Shown here: positions 18,084 through 26,372 of the stretch, one piece after another
Position numbering within the stretch: position 1 is the first letter of the stretch
How the letters are laid out: every line of letters begins with the position of its first letter
NCBI GenBank assembly: GCA_963764215.1
Contig: CAVXRS010000010.1
Location: forward strand, 62,001 to 126,000
From: JAFDWI01 sp963764215
GTDB taxonomy: Bacteria > Actinomycetota > Acidimicrobiia > Acidimicrobiales > Iamiaceae
DNA: 64,000 bases
Direction of reading: 5' to 3'
Position numbers and translations under genes: made by a program
The notes under the pieces: model-generated
What the model was told of the DNA's origin: nothing
The model's database searches: none
What the model saw: the letters and a program-made list of their open reading frames with translations, nothing else

Positions 18084-18900
18084 CACGCCCCCACCAGGCA
18101 GTCCGCGATCCACACCGAGGGACCGCGCAGGACCGGCGTGTCGTCGAGCTCGACCTCCACCGAACCGCCGGGCATCGTCACCACGACCCGGTCGTCGACC
18201 AGACCCCAGTCCGCGCGCTCAGTGCGGCCGCAGTCGCTCCGGTGCCACACGCGAGGGTGACCCCGGCGCCGCGCTCCCAGGTGACCTGGGTGAGGTGCCC
18301 GCGGTCTTCGACCCGCACGAAGTGCACGTTGACGCCGTCCTCGAAGTGGCCCTCCCATTCGGGCCCGGCGACCCGGAGATCGACCTCTCCAGGATCGTCG
18401 ACTTCGAGTACGAGATGGGGATTGCCGAGGTCCCAGGTGGCATGGCGTCCGATGCCCGCACGGCGCAACGCGTCGGAATCGTCCACAGCCGGGCCGGGCC
18501 GCGGCGTGCCCATGGCCACGGCGGCCTGCACCGTGTCGTCGGTCCCGTCGGGGCCGGCCTCGACCGTGACGACCCGCGCACCGGCATCGGTGACGACGTG
18601 CACCTGCGTGGGCAGATCGAGGTCGCCGTCGCGCACGAGTGCGTGCACGAAGCAGCGGATCCCGTTGCCGCTCATCTCGGCTCGGGATCCGTCCGCGTTG
18701 TACAGCACCATCCGCCACCCGTCCCCCTCGGCCACAGCCGACCCGATCAGCAGCCCGTCGGCACCGATGCCGAGATGTCGGTCGCAGACGCGCCGCGCCA
18801 GTGTCGCCGCGTCGTCGGCGCCGACGGCATCACCCGGGAACAGCACCAGGAAATCGTTGCCCAGCCCGTGATATTTTCCGAGCGCCAATCGTGGGGTCAC
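18083..18900 (-). CDS. dapF: Diaminopimelate epimerase (one frameshift near the 3' end)
   Basis: Cofactor-independent epimerase converting LL- to meso-diaminopimelate. Both catalytic cysteines are visible: MSGNGIRC and ACGTGATAAA. The N-terminus KYHGLGNDFLV is diagnostic. The reading frame stops early after LSAR; shifting by one base near 18218 restores DWGLVDDRVVVTMPGG and a C-terminus ending in VGA at a stop that overlaps the hflX start. The total of 818 bases is one short of a codon multiple, consistent with one missing base. GTG 18900 overlaps the miaA stop. Confidence 0.92.
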
Positions 18901-19860
18901 GCCTTGGAGTCTCGCATGTCGACTCCGAGATCGCTCCCACGACTTTCCCAGCGGGCGACCAGGTCGCCGGCCAGTCGCTCCCGCTGCTCGGCCGTGTTCG
19001 CCGGCAACCAGCTCAGTCGGGGATCTCGACGGAACCAGGCGAGCTGGCGACGGGCGAAGCGTCGGGTGGCACTGATCGCGGCCTCGACGGCCTCATCCAG
19101 CGTGCACCGTCCTGCGAGGTGGTCGAGCAGTTGGCGGTAGCCGAGGGCCTGGCCGGCCGTGCGCCCCAGGGGCGGTCGATGGTCCCGCAGGGCGCGAACT
19201 TCGTCGAGCAGGCCCCGGGCGAGCTGATCCTCGAACCGTCGCCCGGATCCGCCCGGACAGCTCGTCGCGCTCCACCTCGACCGCGACGAGATCCCAGTCG
19301 GTTTCCCGGTAGTCCTCCAGGCCGGTGCCGTACGAGGAGAACGGCCGGTTCGAGCCGTGGACGACCTCGAGCGCCCGGATGATCCGTCGACGGTTGCCGG
19401 GTTCGATCCGTCGGGCTGCGAGCGGATCGAGGCTTCGCAGCTCCTCGTACATCGCCTCGAGGTCGTCGCGCGCCTCCAATGCGGCCCGGACGTGGGGAAA
19501 GCGACCGGGGATGTCCAGGTCGTCGACGATCGCCCGCACGTACAACCCGGTGCCGCCCACCAGCAGGGGCCGTCGGCCCCGGTCCTCGATGTCGGCGACG
19601 GCCTCCCGCGCGGCACGCTGGAACCGGCGCAGGGTGAAGTCCTCGTCCGGGGAGACCAGGTCGATCAGATGGTGAGGCACCTCGGCGCGCTCGGCCGGCG
19701 TGGGTTTCGCGGTGCCGATGTTCATGCCCCGATAGACCTGCATCGAGTCGGCCGTGACGATCTCGACGTCGCCGAGTGCCCGGGCGACATCGAGCGCCAG
19801 CGCCGACTTGCCGGTCGCCGTCGGCCCGACGAGCGCCAGCCGGCCGGCGGAACCGGTCAG
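18897..19860 (-). CDS. miaA: tRNA dimethylallyltransferase (one frameshift, start unclear)
   Basis: Adds the dimethylallyl group to A37 of tRNAs reading U-initial codons; miaB then thiolates it. The P-loop GPTATGKSALA, the DSMQVYRGMNIGTAKP motif, and LVGGTGLYVRA are all present. Near 19255 the frame must shift once to continue into LARGLLDEVRAL, ALGYRQLLDHLAG, and RRFARRQLAWFRRDPRLSWL. No ATG, GTG or TTG opens the frame before the P-loop; a CTG at 19860, overlapping the previous stop as CTGA, is the simplest start, or a base is missing there. Confidence 0.9.
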
Positions 19861-20729
19861 AACAGCTCCTCGAGGACCACATAGGTCTCGATGCGCAGCA
19901 GGTCGGGTTCGGCCAGCCCGTAGGCGGCGAAGAAGTCGGGCAGGACCTCACCGGAGAGGTTCCGCGTCAGCGACCGGGCGGTGATCGCCAGGTCCTGGTT
20001 GCGATCACCGACCCCGGCGAACGCCCAGTCGAGGGCACCGACCGTGGTGCCGTACGTGGGGTCGAAGACCACGTTGGAGACACAGAAGTCGCCGTGCACG
20101 AGCACCCGATCCTCGAGTTCCGGCGGGCGCGTCGCCGCGGCCATCGAGCGCACCCGGTCGAGGAGCTCGGCGGCCCGGTACCGGTCGTAGGGCGCATCGA
20201 GCTCTGCGGGTCGCACCAGACCGGCTTCCACCCGGTCGGCTGCGGCCGCGAGCCGGGCATCGAGCGACGCATCGAAGGGACAGCGGTCCAGGTCGATGCG
20301 GCGCGAGGCCTGGTGCAGTGAGGCCAACGCCGTCCCGAACGCGGCGACCGCAGTCTCGGGCGAGCGCAACAGTCGGGGGTCGGTCACTCCTTCCAGCCAG
20401 GAGGTGACGAGCATCGGATCGGGGTCGGCCGCTTCCGGGGCCACGACGAGTTCGGGCAGGCCGACCCCGCGTCCACCGAGCTGCTCGGCGACCCAGGCGA
20501 GACGTTCCGCTTCGGCGTGGATGAGCGCCCCGGCCTCACGCCGCGACGCGTCGTCGCCCTCACCGTCGGCCGATCCGGCTGACGCGAGCTTGACCGCGAG
20601 GTCGCCACGTCCGTCACCGAACCGGGCCCGCCACACTTCGGACCGCCGGCCACTCGCGATCCGCTCCCACTCCGCCCCGGCAAGGACCGCTGCACCGGGT
20701 CCGTGCAGGATCGGGCCCGCCTCGACCAT
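19857..20729 (-). CDS. Aminoglycoside-phosphotransferase-fold kinase
   Basis: Small-molecule kinase fold of 290 residues. The catalytic loop is HGDFCVSNVVFD (HxDxxxxN) and the metal-binding Asp lies in GALDWAFAGVGDRNQDLA; an N-lobe with a lysine in DLAVKLA is visible. Members phosphorylate antibiotics, choline, thiamine, homoserine or unknown metabolites, and the substrate here cannot be told. It is inserted between miaB and miaA with 1-4 bp overlaps at both ends, so it is co-translated with the tRNA-modification genes. Confidence 0.8.
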   Translation of the reverse strand: MVEAGPILHGPGAAVLAGAEWERIASGRRSEVWRARFGDGRGDLAVKLASAGSADGEGDDASRREAGALIHAEAERLAWVAEQLGGRGVGLPELVVAPEAADPDPMLVTSWLEGVTDPRLLRSPETAVAAFGTALASLHQASRRIDLDRCPFDASLDARLAAAADRVEAGLVRPAELDAPYDRYRAAELLDRVRSMAAATRPPELEDRVLVHGDFCVSNVVFDPTYGTTVGALDWAFAGVGDRNQDLAITARSLTRNLSGEVLPDFFAAYGLAEPDLLRIETYVVLEELF

Positions 20730-22165
20730 CAGGAGGCCGCGACGGGAATGCGTGTCCGGTGTCGGGCCGGCGCGACGATCTCGACGAGCTCACCGCGCAG
20801 AAAGTGCGGCGCGGCGCTCGTGATGCGCGTCGACACGTAGGTTCCGGCCCGCAACGGTTCATCCGCGCTGAAGTGCACCAGCTTGTTCTGACGGGTCCGC
20901 CCGGTGGTCACCGACGGGTCACGTTTGGACGGGCCCTGGACCATCACCGATTCGATCCGACCGACGCGGGCTTCGTGCTTGGCGAGTCCCGATCGCTCGA
21001 CGACGACCCGCAGACGCTCGAAGCGCTCGGCGATGACCTCGGCGGGCACCGGCGGGAGGTTCTTCTCGGTCGCCTCGGTCCCCGGACGGGGCGAGTAGAT
21101 GAACGTGTAGGCGCTGTCGTACTCGGCGGCCGCGACGACGTCCAGGGTCTGGGCGAAGTCCTCGTCGGTCTCGCCGGGGAAGCCGACGATGATGTCGGTG
21201 GTCACCGCCAGGTCGTCGATCGCGGCCCGGGCCGCGGCGAGTCGGTCCAGATACCGCTGGGCGGTGTAGCCACGGTGCATCGCCGCGAGCACCCGGTCGC
21301 TGCCCGCCTGCAGCGGCAGATGGAGGTGCTCGCACACGGCCGGCAGCTCGGCCATCGCAGCGATCGTGTCGTCACGCAGGTCCTTGGGGTGCGGGCTGGT
21401 GTAGCGGACCCGCTCGATCCCCTCGACGTCGCCCACGGCGCGCAGCAGCTCGGCGAACAACGGCCGGATCCGCACCTGTTCGCCGCCGCGTCGACGGGCG
21501 AGGGCGAGATCCCGGCCGTAGGAGTTGACGTTCTGGCCCAGCAGGGTCACTTCGGTGACACCCCGGTCGGCGAGCGTGCGCACCTCGTCGACGATGCGTG
21601 CGAAAGGACGGCTGATCTCGGGGCCACGGACCGCCGGGACGATGCAGAACGCGCAGTTGTTGTCACAGCCGATCTGGATCGTGATCCAGGCCGAATGGCC
21701 GGTGGTGCGACGTGCGGGCAGCGCCGAGGGGAACAGTTCGTGGTCATCGGCGACCGTGGCTTCGAGAATCTCGGTGATCGGGCCTTCGTCGTCGGCGTGG
21801 TGCAGCAACTCGGCGGCCCGGTGCACATTGTGGGTGCCCATCACCACGTCCACGTAGGGCGCACGGGCGCGGATCGCCTCGCGGTCCTTCTGGGCGAGAC
21901 AGCCGGCGACCACGATGCGCTTGTCCGCGTCGGCGTCCTTGAGCGGTTTGAGATGGCCGAGCGTGCCGTACAGCTTGTTGTCGGCGTTCTCGCGCACACA
22001 GCAGGTGTTCAGCACGATCACGTCCGCCGAGGCCTCGTCGGCGGCCGGAGTGAGCCCGTCGGCTTCGAGAAGGCCGGCGATGCGTTCGGAGTCGTGCTCG
22101 TTCATCTGGCACCCGAAGGTGCGCACCACGTAGGTCCTGCCAGTGGGCTCCGGCTCGACGGTCAT
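20729..22165 (-). CDS. miaB: tRNA-2-methylthio-N6-dimethylallyladenosine synthase
   Basis: Radical-SAM methylthiotransferase of 478 residues. The N-terminal UPF0004 domain supplies three Cys for one 4Fe-4S cluster (FGCQMNEHDSE, NTCCVREN, AGCLAQ), the radical-SAM motif is CDNNCAFC, and a TRAM domain is at the C-terminus (GRTRQNKLVHF). It acts after MiaA on the same tRNAs. ATG 22165 was preferred over the longer frame because similarity begins there. It is the first gene of the minus-strand operon running down to dapC. Confidence 0.95.
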   Translation of the reverse strand: MTVEPEPTGRTYVVRTFGCQMNEHDSERIAGLLEADGLTPAADEASADVIVLNTCCVRENADNKLYGTLGHLKPLKDADADKRIVVAGCLAQKDREAIRARAPYVDVVMGTHNVHRAAELLHHADDEGPITEILEATVADDHELFPSALPARRTTGHSAWITIQIGCDNNCAFCIVPAVRGPEISRPFARIVDEVRTLADRGVTEVTLLGQNVNSYGRDLALARRRGGEQVRIRPLFAELLRAVGDVEGIERVRYTSPHPKDLRDDTIAAMAELPAVCEHLHLPLQAGSDRVLAAMHRGYTAQRYLDRLAAARAAIDDLAVTTDIIVGFPGETDEDFAQTLDVVAAAEYDSAYTFIYSPRPGTEATEKNLPPVPAEVIAERFERLRVVVERSGLAKHEARVGRIESVMVQGPSKRDPSVTTGRTRQNKLVHFSADEPLRAGTYVSTRITSAAPHFLRGELVEIVAPARHRTRIPVAAS

Positions 22166-22256
22166 GGCTGCATTGTCCCACGGAGGACCGGATGCACGAC
22201 AACGCACGTGCGCACCCGGGCCGACGCTCGTCCCTTCCGACCTAGAATCGCCCCTC

Positions 22257-23246
22257 GTGTTCGACCTGTTCCGCTCGCGTGATCATCGGGCCGAAGCACT
22301 CGGGAAGATCGCCCGGGCGCGGGGGATCCAGTTCTCACCGGACGACCCGTTCGGCTGTGAACGGGCACCTTTTCCGCTGCTGCGGCGGGGGGACACCCGC
22401 AAAGTGTCCTCGGTGCTGTGGCGCGACGACGATCCCCATGTGGTGCGGGTCTTCGACTACCGGTACTTCTCCGATCGCGGCGACTGGACCGATCCTTCCC
22501 CCCTCTTCACGGGCGCGACCCTCCTTGCAAACGCTGCCTGGCCGTACCTCTCGGTCACTCCCGCGCCGGGCAAATTGGGTTTTTCCACCCGACTCGACGG
22601 GCACCACACCTTCGACATGCTGGATCCGGCGTTCGCCGAGGCGTTCACCGTGCGGACCTCCGACGACCGGTTCGCCACGGCGTTGCTGGATGCGGGCATG
22701 CGCAGGTTCCTGCTCGACACCGCACGCGCACTGGACATCGAGTTCAACGGCGCCTGGTGCTTCGCCTTCGCCGAGCAGATCCCGGTCGACCTGGTTCCCA
22801 ACGTCTTCGGGTTCCTGGATGATCTGCTCGCTCGGATACCCCGCGTGGTCGGTTTGCTGTACCCGCCGCCCCTGGAAGGGGGCATGGACACCGCGATGCC
22901 GGACCCGGGCGAGCTCGCCCGGCCGGAGGAGACCGTGTCCGACGAGATCCTCCGCGCCTCCCTGCGACGCCGTCGCTCGTCGAGTCGGCGGGCACTCGGC
23001 AGCCTGTTCGGCTTGGACACCCAACTCCCCTCCTATGACGACATGATCGCCACTGGTGCCGCCGAGCTCGCGACCCACCAGTCCATCATCGATTCCGATC
23101 GGTGGACCGACATCGGTGACCGTTCCGGTGCGGCAGCCGACGAAGACCCGGACAAGGAGGAATTCGACCTCGACGGCAACCCGATCGAGCCCCATGCGCA
23201 GGACCCGTGGGGGCCGGGTCGCCCGATGCCCGAACAAGACCGGTGA
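22257..23246 (+). CDS. Hypothetical protein beside the recA locus
   Basis: Unrecognised soluble protein of 329 residues, starting at GTG 22257. It has no signal peptide or membrane helix. The centre contains a globular region (VVRVFDYRYFSDRGDWTDPSP; FSTRLDGHHTFDMLDPAFAEAFTV) and the C-terminus is acidic and probably disordered. It occupies the place where recX usually follows recA, but has no RecX-like helices. Its last codon and stop (CGG TGA) form the first six bases of the 253-bp direct repeat. Confidence 0.6.
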   Translation: MFDLFRSRDHRAEALGKIARARGIQFSPDDPFGCERAPFPLLRRGDTRKVSSVLWRDDDPHVVRVFDYRYFSDRGDWTDPSPLFTGATLLANAAWPYLSVTPAPGKLGFSTRLDGHHTFDMLDPAFAEAFTVRTSDDRFATALLDAGMRRFLLDTARALDIEFNGAWCFAFAEQIPVDLVPNVFGFLDDLLARIPRVVGLLYPPPLEGGMDTAMPDPGELARPEETVSDEILRASLRRRRSSSRRALGSLFGLDTQLPSYDDMIATGAAELATHQSIIDSDRWTDIGDRSGAAADEDPDKEEFDLDGNPIEPHAQDPWGPGRPMPEQDR

Positions 23247-23493
23247 CCGGAGCGTCGGCCACCGATCCGCACGGGTCGTCGGATCCGAGAATCAGTCGTC
23301 GAGGCTGATGGGTTCCTCGTCGGCTTCGGTCATCTCGTCCTCGTCTGCCTCGACCAGGCCGACGGCCTGGCGGATCTTCTCGGACACCTCGACCATGATC
23401 TCGGGATTCTCGGCCAGGAACTGCTTGGCGTTCTCCCGACCCTGCCCGAGCTGCTCGCCCTCGTAGGTGTACCAGGCACCCGACTTGCGGATG
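23241..23493. repeat. Direct repeat, copy A (recA 3' end)
   Basis: This 253-bp segment matches 26120-26372 with four mismatches (about 98% identity) and the same orientation, offset 2879 bp. It covers the last 66 codons and stop of recA on the minus strand plus about 50 bp beyond. Sequence similarity stops abruptly at both ends. Confidence 0.95.
23292..23493 (-). pseudogene. Truncated recA 3' end (RecA residues 281-346)
   Basis: Encodes IRKSGAWYTYEG through to the acidic C-terminus EEPISLDD, identical in protein sequence to the end of the intact recA at 26171. All three base differences within the coding part are synonymous. It has no promoter or start of its own; the frame upstream (to 23552) is unrelated sequence. 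It is the leftover of an insertion or duplication at recA, not a working gene. Confidence 0.93.
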
Positions 23494-23631
23494 CGGCGGG
23501 ACCCACATCCATTCGTGTCAATCAGCGCCGCAATCTGAAACCATGAAGTCAACAGGATGCGCTTGAAATGGAATTATCGTTCGGGTAGCGTCACGTGAGT
23601 TCGGGCTATCAGCGCTCGGGGGTTGGGCGAT

Positions 23632-24897
23632 ATGAATCGTCGCAAGAAGGTCAGAGATCGGCAGCGGCGAAGGGTACGGACCCGCTCCAAGTCGATGTTC
23701 CTTGTCGGCGTCGGCGCCGCGGTCGCACTCCCTGCGGCCGTGGCAGCACCGCCAGCAAGTGGCCAGTCCGCCGCTGCACCGAACTCGCCGACCGGGTCCA
23801 CTGCCGCACCGGAATCCTGCAAGCCCGAAAATGCGGGGCCCGAGAAGCTGGTCTCCATGACCGACTTCGCCAAATCCGTGTCGCCACAGGATCCGACCGC
23901 CATCAGGGCTGCGGCTATTCAGAACAGTGACATGGATGCGGTCTCGTTTCAGCCGCCGGCGGGGTTCGACCCGCTGACCGCATCCAATGATCTATTGACC
24001 AAGTTCGGGTTCCCGGTAAAGCCCGACGATCCCAGTGCTGCGGCGATCTGGACGAAGCAAATGCAGAAGGTCAAGGCATACCTTGCTTCGAAGCCGCCGC
24101 TGTCCGGGCTCTGCACCCTGCCCGCACGGGAAGAACCGCCCACCCAGGTCTCGGACGCTACCGCCGGCTTGCAGACCTCGAATGGCTCGCAATCCGTCAC
24201 TAGCTCACAAGCTCCCCACAATTCGCTCAACTGGGGCGGCATGTGGAACAACGACAAGCCGTCGAACTTCTACACAAGCATCAGCGCGACCTACAAGCAG
24301 CCGACTTTCGTCTCGGCGTGTACCTCCACCTCAGGACATTCGACCTGGGTCGGTCTCGGCGGGATAAGCGGGCGTCCGCTGATGCAGGTCGGAACCGACC
24401 ATGTACGAGGCAACTTGAGTTCCGATTTTGCTTTCTGGGAGACGTTCGGGGGCCCCGTTCCGACTGGGGGACAAAATGTGATCCCGAACATGAGCGTGCA
24501 TGCCGGCCAGCCCTACACCGCCGAGGTCTACTACGACAAGAATGCCGACGTGGCCACGTTCCGCGTCATCGACAAGAACGGAAACACCCAGGGATACCTA
24601 CTCCATGGCTATACCGTCAACGGGACCTTTTACCCTGCCAGTGACTGGTACTACGGCGATCCCGCGGAAGTGATCGACGAGCGGACCTACTACGGCTTTC
24701 TTCCTCAGTTCACCGAGACGACCGGGCCGACCGCCTGGTCGAACATCCAGGCCAACGAACAGAACGCCGGAAACTTCCCCTGGCAGGAAGTCGACATGTA
24801 CGCGGAATCGAACGGCCAGGGGGATCTGCTCGACTATCCCGAATTTCCCGGCGGCTCGACCTTCACCATGAACAATCGTTGGTGGAACTGTGAGTGA
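23632..24897 (+). CDS. Secreted G1-family (eqolisin-like) glutamic peptidase
   Basis: Protein of 421 residues with an Arg-rich start, hydrophobic signal helix and an Ala-x-Ala-type region, so it should be exported. After a pro-region of about 150 residues comes a G1 domain: LNWGGM, STWVGLGG, the catalytic Gln252 in LMQVGTDH, AFWETFGG, VHAGQPYTAEVYYD and the catalytic Glu346 in AEVIDER. The Gln/Glu pair is that of eqolisins (acid peptidases known mostly from fungi, with some bacterial members). Peptidase activity is inferred from these residues. ATG 23632 was chosen over TTG 23623. The stop overlaps the next start by 8 bp. Confidence 0.75.
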   Translation: MNRRKKVRDRQRRRVRTRSKSMFLVGVGAAVALPAAVAAPPASGQSAAAPNSPTGSTAAPESCKPENAGPEKLVSMTDFAKSVSPQDPTAIRAAAIQNSDMDAVSFQPPAGFDPLTASNDLLTKFGFPVKPDDPSAAAIWTKQMQKVKAYLASKPPLSGLCTLPAREEPPTQVSDATAGLQTSNGSQSVTSSQAPHNSLNWGGMWNNDKPSNFYTSISATYKQPTFVSACTSTSGHSTWVGLGGISGRPLMQVGTDHVRGNLSSDFAFWETFGGPVPTGGQNVIPNMSVHAGQPYTAEVYYDKNADVATFRVIDKNGNTQGYLLHGYTVNGTFYPASDWYYGDPAEVIDERTYYGFLPQFTETTGPTAWSNIQANEQNAGNFPWQEVDMYAESNGQGDLLDYPEFPGGSTFTMNNRWWNCE

Positions 24898-25228
24898 CCC
24901 GGACCACGGCCCAATCGCCACAGAGTCGGACCACGCGGAAGCCATGCCGGCAGACTCTCAATCGTGTGACGAGGCTCGTCGAAAGCCCAGCCTGCTCGAC
25001 AAGCCCCGCCTCACGGTCGTGGCAACGATCGGCGTCGCATTGCTCCTGAGCGGCGCAGCGTTGGTACTCGTACACCATAGTCATCGACAGATCAAATGTG
25101 ACGACCGCGTTGGCATAAACCTACCTGCCGATATTCCTCCGACCAAGGGCGCGGTGTATCAGGATCCCAAGCAGGGGTGTAGGTGGGTAGTTCGAAAAGA
25201 CGCGGACCCTGGACAACCCGGCTCGTGA
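24890..25228 (+). CDS. Small single-pass membrane protein
   Basis: Protein of 112 residues starting at GTG 24890, inside the end of the peptidase gene. A polar N-terminus of about 40 residues precedes one transmembrane helix (VVATIGVALLLSGAALVLV), then a short outer domain with two Cys (KCDD and GCRWV) that could form a disulfide. No known family was recognised. The 8-bp overlap suggests coupling with the peptidase, for which it might be an anchor, inhibitor or substrate; that is speculation. Confidence 0.6.
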   Translation: MSDPDHGPIATESDHAEAMPADSQSCDEARRKPSLLDKPRLTVVATIGVALLLSGAALVLVHHSHRQIKCDDRVGINLPADIPPTKGAVYQDPKQGCRWVVRKDADPGQPGS

Positions 25229-25249
25229 GTACGCGATCGGCGCGCCAAC

Positions 25250-26125
25250 TTGGGCGCCACTACTACTCCACCGCCGAATGATCAACATGCCGAGGCGACG
25301 ATCGCGTACTTGAACCAGACGATACCCGGTCTGCCTGACGGTTTCGGCGAGAGCCTCACCGACCGCCTGTTCGACTGCGTCGCGCACGGTCAGGCCCAAG
25401 CGATCATCATGGCGTCGATGAACCTCGTCCCTCACCTGGATCGAACCTCGTTCATCGAGAGCACAACCATCGCGGACCTGGTCGCGTGGCTGGGACCCGA
25501 ACTCCCAGTTACCGGTGCCTCACGTGGATCGAGAGTCCAGCGCCCTCGTGGATCGTACGCCACCGCGGCGGCCACACTCCGGCCGATCATCGACAGCGAC
25601 CTGCAGCAGTCCTACCTCGCCTCGCTCGATCCACGCAACGCACACCGATGGCGCTTCCGCGGACAAACGCCCTCACCGGACGACTTCAGACGCTCATTCT
25701 TCGCACCCGGCGTACTCGCCCAGTTCGCGGTCGTCCCCACCGAAGCGGAGTCGAACGCAGCACTGGGGATCGTGAGCGCCTACGACGCTGACCTCACAAA
25801 CGGCTACGCCAGCGTCGCATTCCAGCGCTTCGAATCGGCGACGCCGGACGCGAGCCGAGACCGGGGCCTCATGATCGACGGTTTCCTCGTCTTCATCCAG
25901 TACCTGTTCGACCACTTCAACTTTCGGAAGATCTACCTGGAAATCCCCGAGTACAACCTCTGCCTGTTCGAAGGGGGCGCACGAGACATCCTCGTCGAGG
26001 AGGGACGACTCAAAGATCACCTCTACTACGGTGATCGATACTGGGACCAGTGCATCCACGCCCTCTACCGGGCACGCTGGGAGGAGGTCGCCGACCCTTT
26101 TCGAGGCGCATGGCAAGGTCGGTGA
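25250..26125 (+). CDS. GNAT-family acetyltransferase with helical N-terminal domain
   Basis: Protein of 291 residues. The C-terminal two thirds (from about residue 105) have the layout of a GNAT domain: a Trp-Arg-rich opening (HRWRFRG), beta strands (FAVVPTEAESNAALGIVSAYDADL), a Gly-Leu-rich acyl-CoA helix zone and a FRKIYLEIPEYNL strand followed by a closing DRYWDQCIHALYR. The first 80 residues look like a small four-helix domain reminiscent of acyl-carrier proteins (ending TSFIESTTIADLVAWL), but the Asp-Ser-Leu attachment Ser is not present. TTG 25250 is the only start near the frame opening. The last codon and stop lie inside repeat copy B. Substrate unknown. Confidence 0.65.
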   Translation: MGATTTPPPNDQHAEATIAYLNQTIPGLPDGFGESLTDRLFDCVAHGQAQAIIMASMNLVPHLDRTSFIESTTIADLVAWLGPELPVTGASRGSRVQRPRGSYATAAATLRPIIDSDLQQSYLASLDPRNAHRWRFRGQTPSPDDFRRSFFAPGVLAQFAVVPTEAESNAALGIVSAYDADLTNGYASVAFQRFESATPDASRDRGLMIDGFLVFIQYLFDHFNFRKIYLEIPEYNLCLFEGGARDILVEEGRLKDHLYYGDRYWDQCIHALYRARWEEVADPFRGAWQGR

Positions 26126-26372
26126 CCGGAGCGTCGGCCACCGACCCGCACGGGTCGTCGGATCCGAGAATCAGTCGTCGAGGCTGATGGGTTCCTCGTC
26201 GGCTTCGGTCATCTCGTCCTCGTCTGCCTCGACCAGGCCGACGGCCTGGCGGATCTTCTCGGACACCTCGACCATGATCTCGGGATTCTCGGCCAGGAAC
26301 TGCTTGGCGTTCTCCCGGCCCTGCCCGAGCTGTTCGCCTTCGTAGGTGTACCAGGCACCCGACTTGCGGATG
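26120..26372. repeat. Direct repeat, copy B (3' end of intact recA)
   Basis: Second copy of the 253-bp repeat, forming the true 3' end of the intact recA gene. Like copy A it opens with CGGTGA, which here supplies the last codon and stop of the GNAT gene. Confidence 0.95.

Larger units (their letters stand above)
23494..26119. mobile_element. 2.6-kb insertion between recA 3'-end repeats
   Basis: Unique DNA carrying three plus-strand genes (G1-type peptidase, small membrane protein, GNAT acetyltransferase) lies between two direct copies of the recA 3' end. It looks less GC-biased at third positions than its surroundings. No integrase, transposase or terminal inverted repeat was found. The arrangement is what a single crossover (Campbell-type) integration of a circle carrying a recA 3' segment would leave. 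Whether it is still mobile is unknown. Confidence 0.6.

Noticed and set aside
23292..23552. A short second RecA protein
   Set aside because: Only the last 66 residues are RecA; the upstream frame is unrelated and there is no start signal.
23494..26119. Insertion sequence or integrative element with its own recombinase
   Set aside because: No transposase, integrase or terminal inverted repeat was seen in the 2.6-kb insert; only the recA direct repeats flank it, so the mechanism remains open.
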